Assembly (NCBI GenBank): GCA_017462825.1
Contig: JAFTQI010000024.1
Span: 1-25,527, forward strand
Length of the DNA stretch: 25,527 nucleotides
Direction of reading: 5' to 3'
Source of the DNA: Clostridia bacterium
Lineage (GTDB): Bacteria > Bacillota_A > Clostridia > Christensenellales > Borkfalkiaceae
Numbering within the stretch: the stretch's first letter is position 1; the number at the start of each line of letters is the position of its first letter. The notes beneath the pieces were generated by a model that worked only from the letters and a program-made list of their open reading frames with translations, was not told the DNA's origin and did not search any database. Both the position numbers and the translations under genes were made by a program. Below, piece after piece: positions 20,517 through 25,527 of the stretch.

Positions 20517-20560
20517 AATACCAAATTAAGAAAAATTAAACGTTATCAACGGAGGCAAAT

Positions 20561-21574
20561 ATGAAAGAAAAAATCGAAGCCTTGCGCGCGGAGATTACCG
20601 CGGCAATGGCGCAAACGGAAACGGGTCGCGCGCTTTACGAATTAAAAGTGAAGTTTCAAACCGAGCTCAAAGGGATTATGAGCGGTATGCGCGATCTTGC
20701 AAAAGAAGACCGTCCCACGTTCGGCAAAATCGTCAACGAATTTAAGACGGACATCGAAGAAAAATTCGAAGCGCGCGCGGCGGTAGTCCGCCAAATGGAG
20801 ATGGAAAAGAAATACGCTTCCGAGCGTATCGATATCACCATGCCCGGCAAGAGCTACAAAGCAGGTGCGCTCCATCCTATCACGCTCGTAAAAAACGAAC
20901 TTATCGACATATTCGCAGGCATGGGTTTTAAGGTTTTCGAAGGCCCTGAAATCGAAACGGATTATTATAACTTCACGGCGCTCAATACGCCTAAGGACCA
21001 CCCTGCGCGCGATATGCAAGATACTTTCTATCTTGCAGACAACCTGCTTTTGAGAACGCAGACCTCGGCAGGTCAAATCCGCGTTATGGAACAGAACGCG
21101 CCGCCTATTAAAATCCTTTCCCCGGGCAGAGTATTCCGTTCCGACGACGACGCGACCCACTCTCCCATGTTCCATCAAATGGAAGGACTTGTCGTAGACA
21201 AGGGAATCACCCTTTGCGATTTGCAAGGTATGCTTGCGGAGTTTGCCAAAAAGATGTTTACCGACTCGACGAAAGTCCGCCTTCGTCCCTCCTATTTCCC
21301 GTTCACCGAACCGAGCGTAGAGGTTGATTTAAGCTGTTCGGAATGCGGCGGCAAGGGTTGTCGTTTGTGTAAGGGTACGGGCTGGATCGAAGTCCTTGGC
21401 GCGGGCATGGTAAACCGCCGCGTTTTGGAAAACTGCAACGTCAATCCCGACGAATACACGGGCTTTGCATTCGGTATGGGTATCGAGCGTATCGCAATGC
21501 TCAAATACGGCATCAACAACATCAAAACACTCTTTGAAAACGACACCCGTTTCTTAGAACAGTTCGAGGACTAA
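20561..21574 (+). CDS. pheS: Phenylalanyl-tRNA synthetase alpha subunit
   Basis: Catalytic subunit of the alpha2-beta2 enzyme that charges tRNA-Phe. 337 residues. Seen: N-terminal coiled coil (about 1-90), the [19 protein letters not shown] block, motif 2 region [20 protein letters not shown], the [17 protein letters not shown] insert found in many bacterial PheS, and motif 3 [14 protein letters not shown] with the conserved alanine in GFAFG that shapes the Phe pocket. ATG with GGAGG at 20551-20555. First gene after the T-box leader; 21 nt before pheT. Confidence 0.97.
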   Translation: MKEKIEALRAEITAAMAQTETGRALYELKVKFQTELKGIMSGMRDLAKEDRPTFGKIVNEFKTDIEEKFEARAAVVRQMEMEKKYASERIDITMPGKSYKAGALHPITLVKNELIDIFAGMGFKVFEGPEIETDYYNFTALNTPKDHPARDMQDTFYLADNLLLRTQTSAGQIRVMEQNAPPIKILSPGRVFRSDDDATHSPMFHQMEGLVVDKGITLCDLQGMLAEFAKKMFTDSTKVRLRPSYFPFTEPSVEVDLSCSECGGKGCRLCKGTGWIEVLGAGMVNRRVLENCNVNPDEYTGFAFGMGIERIAMLKYGINNIKTLFENDTRFLEQFED

Positions 21575-21595
21575 TAGGGAAAAGGAGAAAGAAAA

Positions 21596-24034
21596 ATGAA
21601 AGCACCTTTCAGTTGGTTAAAAGATTACGTAGATATAGACATTACGGCGCAGGAACTTGCGGAAAAACTTTTTTCCTGTGGTTTTGAGGTGGAAGAACTT
21701 TCCTATCTCGGCGCGAAAATCAACCGCGTTGTTGTGGGCGAAGTCAAGGCGCTTACGCCTCATCCCGACAGCGATCACATGCAAATTTGCGTAGTGGACT
21801 GCGGCGAAGAACACGGCAGAGAATTGCAAATTGTAACGGGCGCGCCCAACGTATACGTCGGTATGAAAACGCCCTGTGCGCTCGACAATTCGACGGTAGT
21901 GGAAAGCAACCCCGCTATGCTCGAGAAGAACCCCGATGGGATCAAAAAAATTAAAAAAGGCAAGCTTCGCGGCGTGGAATCGCTTGGGATGCTTTGCTCG
22001 GGCGAAGAACTCGGCATCAACGACGATTTCTATCCCGGCGCGGAAGTAAACGGCTTGCTTGATTTGGCAAAAGACGCACCCGTGGGCGAGGATATCAAGA
22101 AAATCGTCGGTCTTGACGATTGGATTTTTGATATTTCGATTACGGCAAACCGTCCCGACTGTCAATGCATTTTGGGTATCGCAAGAGAAGTGGCGGCAGT
22201 TTTGAATAAGCCGTTCAAAGCGCCTGATTTTTCCTACACGGCGCATAAGACGAGCGCGTCGCCCGTCAAAGTGGAAGTGCTTGCGCCCGAACTTTGCCCT
22301 AGATACGTAGGGCATTACGTAGAAAACGTAACGGGCGGCGTTTCGCCTGCATGGATGAGAAAACGCCTCGCGCTTTCAGGTATTCGTTCCATTTCGCCCA
22401 TTGTTGACATTACGAACTTTGTATTGCTTGAAATGGGTCAACCTATGCACGCGTTCGACGCGGACGACATCGGCGATAGAAAGATTATCGTGCGCCGCGC
22501 GGAAAAGGGCGAAAAAATTGTCACGCTCGACGAAAAAGAATTCACGCTCACGCCCGACAATCTCGTGATTTGCGACGGCAAGAAACCGGTTGCGCTCGCA
22601 GGGATTATGGGCGGCTTGAATAGTGAAATTAAGGACACCACCAAAAACGTATTCTTTGAATCGGCGAAGTTTGCGCGTGATAACGTAAGAAAAACTTCCC
22701 GTGCGCTCGGTCAGTCCTCCGATTCCTCCTCCCGTTTTGAAAAGGGGGTAGACGCGTACACCAACGCGCTCGGTATGGATAGAGCGTTGCACTTGATTGA
22801 AGAACTCGGCTGCGGCACGGTCACCGAGCTTTGTGAGGACGTATGCGCGGTATCGCTCGAACCGAGAAAGATGACGGCGAGCATTTCGAAAATCAACGCG
22901 CTTTTGGGTATTACCGTTCCCAACGAAGAAATCGCCTCAATTCTTGCAAGACTGAATTTCCAACCGGAAATTAACGGTGATTCTTTGACGGTTGTTATCC
23001 CGGGTTATCGCGACGACGTAGATGGCTATCCCGATTTAGCGGAAGAGATTATCCGTATGTACGGCTACGATCATATCGTCCCCACGTTCTTGGAAAAAGC
23101 GACGGTAACGGGCGGCGGCTTGAATGACGAGCAAAAGAAAGAGCTTCACTTGAAGAACGTTTTGCGTACGCAAGGTTTTTCGGAAGCGTATAACTACTCT
23201 TTCTATTCGCCCAAGGACTTTGATTTGATGAAATTACCCGAAGACGCTAAAGAACGAAATGCGGTACGCATTTTGAATCCCATCAGCGAAGAACTTTCCG
23301 TCATGCGCACTTTCCTTGCTCCGTCTATTCTCGGCAACGCGGTAAGAAATATCCGCCGCGGCAACGATGAGGGCAGAGAATTCGAAATTGCGAACACCTA
23401 TTTCCCGAAAAATACGCAAGCGAGCGAACAGCCGGAAGAAAGAAATCATTTGGTACTCGGCGTATGGGGCGGTAAGAATGATTTCTTTGATATGAAAGGC
23501 GCGGTGGAACGCGTTGCGGAAGTATTCCATCTCACGTTCACGTATGAAAGAGCGGAAAAGACCTATCTTCATCCCGGTGTTTCGGCAAACGTCTTGCTTG
23601 CGGATAAAGTGGTGGGTGTAATCGGTGAACTCGACCCTGCTATCGCTCTTTCACTTGGTTTAGACAAAAAAGTGTACCTTGGCGAACTTGATCTTTGCGC
23701 GATTAGCGAAGCGATGGACGATAGAATCCGTTATAAGAACTTGCCGAAATTCCCTGCGGTAAAACGCGATCTTGCGTTGATTGCGGACGAAAAACTCACT
23801 TGTGCGGACGTAGAAAATGTATTGTTGCATTCTTGCAAGTACGTGACGGAAGCGAAGCTTTTCGACGTTTACCGCGGTGGTCAAATCCCCGAAGGAAAAA
23901 AGAGCATGGCGTTCACCCTCACGTTTACGCCCGACGCGCAAGTAGAAAAGGCGTTCACTCCCGAAACGCTCGACGGTTACGTCAAGAAGATTTTGGGTAA
24001 CTTGAAATTCAAGCTCGGAGTAGAACTTAGATAA
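21596..24034 (+). CDS. pheT: Phenylalanyl-tRNA synthetase beta subunit
   Basis: Structural and editing subunit of the PheRS complex; contacts tRNA and hydrolyses mischarged Tyr-tRNA-Phe. 812 residues, normal. Seen in order: N-terminal PFSWLKDYVDI, EMAP-like tRNA-binding domain (about 40-155, GEVKALTPHPDSDHMQICVV), B3/B4 editing domain with MRTF-type neighbours around 210-380, B5 domain at about 410-480 (SISKINALLGITVPNEEI), the catalytic-like fold with AYNYSFYSPKDF, and a C-terminal FDX-ACB anticodon-binding domain from about 715 (KFPAVKRDLALIADEKLTCADV). ATG with AAAAGGAGAAAG upstream. Ends 2 nt before the truB start. Confidence 0.97.
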   Translation: MKAPFSWLKDYVDIDITAQELAEKLFSCGFEVEELSYLGAKINRVVVGEVKALTPHPDSDHMQICVVDCGEEHGRELQIVTGAPNVYVGMKTPCALDNSTVVESNPAMLEKNPDGIKKIKKGKLRGVESLGMLCSGEELGINDDFYPGAEVNGLLDLAKDAPVGEDIKKIVGLDDWIFDISITANRPDCQCILGIAREVAAVLNKPFKAPDFSYTAHKTSASPVKVEVLAPELCPRYVGHYVENVTGGVSPAWMRKRLALSGIRSISPIVDITNFVLLEMGQPMHAFDADDIGDRKIIVRRAEKGEKIVTLDEKEFTLTPDNLVICDGKKPVALAGIMGGLNSEIKDTTKNVFFESAKFARDNVRKTSRALGQSSDSSSRFEKGVDAYTNALGMDRALHLIEELGCGTVTELCEDVCAVSLEPRKMTASISKINALLGITVPNEEIASILARLNFQPEINGDSLTVVIPGYRDDVDGYPDLAEEIIRMYGYDHIVPTFLEKATVTGGGLNDEQKKELHLKNVLRTQGFSEAYNYSFYSPKDFDLMKLPEDAKERNAVRILNPISEELSVMRTFLAPSILGNAVRNIRRGNDEGREFEIANTYFPKNTQASEQPEERNHLVLGVWGGKNDFFDMKGAVERVAEVFHLTFTYERAEKTYLHPGVSANVLLADKVVGVIGELDPAIALSLGLDKKVYLGELDLCAISEAMDDRIRYKNLPKFPAVKRDLALIADEKLTCADVENVLLHSCKYVTEAKLFDVYRGGQIPEGKKSMAFTLTFTPDAQVEKAFTPETLDGYVKKILGNLKFKLGVELR

Positions 24035-24036
24035 TC

Positions 24037-24921
24037 GTGAAAAGAGCGGAAAAGATAAAAACGTTTGGATTTTTTAATATAGACAAACCGTCGGGAATCA
24101 TTTCTTCGACGGTTGTCAACAAACTCAAGTGGCTGACGGGTACGCCCTGCGGTCACATGGGCACGCTCGACCCGTTGGCGAGCGGCGTTTTGCCCGTCGG
24201 TTGTGGCAACGCAGCGCGGCTTTTTGATTACTTTTTAGAGAAAGAAAAGGAGTATATCGCGGAATTCACGTTCGGCGTGGATTCGGATACGCTTGATAGC
24301 ACGGGAAATCTGGTTTATGGGGGGCATGTACCTAATGAATCGGAAATCAAGTCCGTTTTCCCCACGCTTTTAGGGGATATTATGCAAGTGCCGCCCAAGT
24401 ATAGCGCGAAGAACGTCAACGGTCAGCGCGGTTATGATTTAGCGCGCGCTGGCGTGGACTTTGAATTGCCGCCCAAGAAAGTGCATATTTACAGTATGGA
24501 ACTTTTGGGACGGCTTACGGATAAACCCGATACTTTCCGCATTAAAATCCGTTGCGGCGGCGGTACGTATATCCGCTCAATTGCACGCGATATTGCGGCG
24601 GAGCTCGGCACAAAAGCGGTCATGAGCGCGTTAAACCGCACGCAAAGCGGTTGTTTCTTGCTTGAAAACGCGCTTCCTTTTTCCGTGTTAGAGCAAGATC
24701 CGACGGTGGAAGAATTGGAAAAAATGCTGATTCCTACGGAAGCGGTTCTTCCGTTCGATACGTTGTCTTTGTCCGAGAAAGAAAGTGTGAAGCTTTACAA
24801 CGGACAAAGAATCCCCGTGGATGCGGCGGACGGGCTTTATAAAATCTATCGTGACGGCGCGTTTTACGGAATCGGTGAAGTGATGAACGGTTTGGCGAAA
24901 ACAAAAACAAAACTTTGTTAA
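24037..24921 (+). CDS. truB: tRNA pseudouridine-55 synthase
   Basis: Makes pseudouridine at position 55 in the T loop of tRNAs. 294 residues. Seen: FFNIDKPSGIISSTVVNKLK, the catalytic aspartate D45 in HMGTLDPLASGVLPV, the KEYIAEFTFGVDSDTLDSTG block, QVPPKYSAKNVNGQRGYDLAR, and IRCGGGTYIRSIARDIAAELG. The start codon is GTG, 2 nt after the pheT stop; GGAG lies 16 nt away, so translation probably depends on coupling with pheT. A class A repeat-like sequence is in-frame at residues 95-102 (YGGHVPNE). Together with ribF it is more usually found beside rbfA/nusA genes, so this position behind pheST is less common. Confidence 0.94.
   Translation: MKRAEKIKTFGFFNIDKPSGIISSTVVNKLKWLTGTPCGHMGTLDPLASGVLPVGCGNAARLFDYFLEKEKEYIAEFTFGVDSDTLDSTGNLVYGGHVPNESEIKSVFPTLLGDIMQVPPKYSAKNVNGQRGYDLARAGVDFELPPKKVHIYSMELLGRLTDKPDTFRIKIRCGGGTYIRSIARDIAAELGTKAVMSALNRTQSGCFLLENALPFSVLEQDPTVEELEKMLIPTEAVLPFDTLSLSEKESVKLYNGQRIPVDAADGLYKIYRDGAFYGIGEVMNGLAKTKTKLC
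24319..24340 (+). repeat. Class A repeat-like sequence inside truB
   Basis: GGGGGCATGTACCTAATGAA (24320-24339). Of the final 17 bases, 15 match the copy at the reductase start (15369-15385), and GGGGGCATGT matches 19165-19174. Here it encodes GGHVPNE. Confidence 0.4.
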
Positions 24922-24931
24922 AAGGATAAAG

Positions 24932-25527
24932 ATGAAAACGGTTTGGTTGACGGACAAAAGCATAGCGAGCGGCTCAGCGATGCTGCTCGGCGGGTTCGAC
25001 GGATTGCACGTGGGGCACCGTCAACTTTTATCGCGCGCAAAAACGTATAATCTCCCGGTCGGCGTAATGACGATTGTCGGGGGTAAGGACGACGGACTAT
25101 TTACTTTTGCGGAACGGGAAAGTATTTTCCGCGCAAACGGTGTAGATTTTGTTTTTGAATTAACCTTTTCGGAAATTAAAGACCTTTCTCCGTCGGCGTT
25201 TTTGGAATTACTCCAAAAAGAGTTCGCGCCGAAAGCCTTTATTTGCGGCGAAGATTTTCGCTTTGGCGCGGGGGCGAGTGGTACGCCGAAATGGATAGAA
25301 GAATGGGGACAGGTACGCGTTGAAGTTCTTTCCCTCGTCGAAATCGCAGGGGAGAAAGTGAGTTCAAGGAATGTAAAATCCCTTTTGCAAGACGGCAAGA
25401 TAGAAGAAGCGAATTTGCGCTTGGGCGAGCGGTTTTTTCTAATGGGGAAGGTGGAAAAAGACCGCCAAGTCGGTCGCACGCTCGGTTTTCCGACGGCGAA
25501 TATCGCTTATCCACAGGGTAAGTTTGC
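24932..25527 (+). CDS. ribF: Bifunctional riboflavin kinase/FMN adenylyltransferase, 5' part
   Basis: Makes FMN from riboflavin and then FAD. Truncated by the window end after about 198 codons (family about 310). Seen: the adenylyltransferase nucleotidyl-transfer motif GGFDGLHVGHRQLL (20-33), FICGEDFRFGAGASG, VSSRNVKSLLQDGKIEEAN, and the start of the riboflavin kinase domain GKVEKDRQVGRTLGFPTANI. ATG with AAAGGATAAAG upstream, 10 nt after the truB stop. The segment EWGQVRVEV is encoded by a near-perfect class A repeat. Transcription is likely from the T-box promoter through pheST-truB. Confidence 0.93.
   Translation, partial: MKTVWLTDKSIASGSAMLLGGFDGLHVGHRQLLSRAKTYNLPVGVMTIVGGKDDGLFTFAERESIFRANGVDFVFELTFSEIKDLSPSAFLELLQKEFAPKAFICGEDFRFGAGASGTPKWIEEWGQVRVEVLSLVEIAGEKVSSRNVKSLLQDGKIEEANLRLGERFFLMGKVEKDRQVGRTLGFPTANIAYPQGKF
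25305..25324 (+). repeat. Short interspersed repeat, class A copy, inside ribF
   Basis: GGGGACAGGTACGCGTTGAA. Contains the exact 10-mer CAGGTACGCG and TTGA as at 1267-1284, and shares GTACGCGTTGAA with the class B copy at 5063-5085. It is in frame and codes for GQVRVE. Confidence 0.6.

Noticed and set aside
20204..20560. Small gene or tRNA in the gap before pheS
   Set aside because: The gap is explained by promoter, T-box leader and terminator; no cloverleaf or plausible short frame with a ribosome-binding site.
1..25527. CRISPR array, prophage or insertion sequence
   Set aside because: No regularly spaced direct repeats and no transposase, integrase or phage genes are present; the short repeats found are irregularly placed.

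Overview
This window reads as a chromosomal segment of a low-to-medium GC Gram-positive bacterium, most likely a member of the Clostridia (Bacillota). The indications are an McsA-McsB-ClpC arginine-phosphorylation proteostasis operon, a T-box leader on pheST, the archaeal/eukaryal-like short form of ProRS, a cysteine desulfurase-family protein next to a DUF3343 (Se/S carrier-like) gene, KtrAB-type potassium uptake, strong Shine-Dalgarno sites and near-consensus sigma-A promoters with 17-bp spacers. No species call is possible from sequence alone. I see no rRNA, tRNA, CRISPR array, insertion sequence or prophage; this is mostly core genome.

Layout. 1-1196: the 3' end of a TrkH/KtrB potassium channel gene and its RCK regulator. 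1404-3478: inorganic pyrophosphatase, then an unrecognised eight-helix membrane protein with a C-terminal zinc ribbon, each with its own promoter. 3579-5009: proS. 5245-16078: eleven tightly packed genes on one strand with no terminator visible, in the order XRE-type membrane regulator, mcsA, mcsB, clpC, aroC, aroB, aroA, aroE, aroQ, aroK and a FabG-like reductase. 16082-18235: two small divergent unknown genes, a PLP cysteine desulfurase-family gene on the minus strand and the divergent DUF3343 gene. 18286-20203: nth, two tiny helical proteins and an MscL with an unusual tail. 20215-25527: a T-box-controlled operon pheS-pheT-truB-ribF, the last gene cut by the window end.

How the genes work together. 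McsA activates the arginine kinase McsB, and ClpC unfolds arginine-phosphorylated clients. CtsR, the repressor that normally heads this operon, is absent and an XRE-type membrane protein sits in its place. Two known phosphoarginine-reading positions also look altered (McsB C-terminal motif, ClpC N-domain repeat 2). The six aro genes cover the shikimate pathway from DAHP to chorismate, and the DAHP synthase is not in the window. pheST is wired to uncharged tRNA-Phe.

The most unusual signal is a family of short interspersed repeats (core GTACGCGTTGAA with two kinds of G/C-rich flank). They occur in intergenic DNA, at the ribosome-binding sites of aroA, aroE, clpC and the reductase gene, and inside coding regions (truB, ribF, the desulfurase gene). 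Other points worth checking are a G-to-V change in a predicted K+ selectivity-filter position of the TrkH protein, two apparently leaderless promoters with the same geometry, and a terminator-like hairpin that covers the ribosome-binding site of a small gene.
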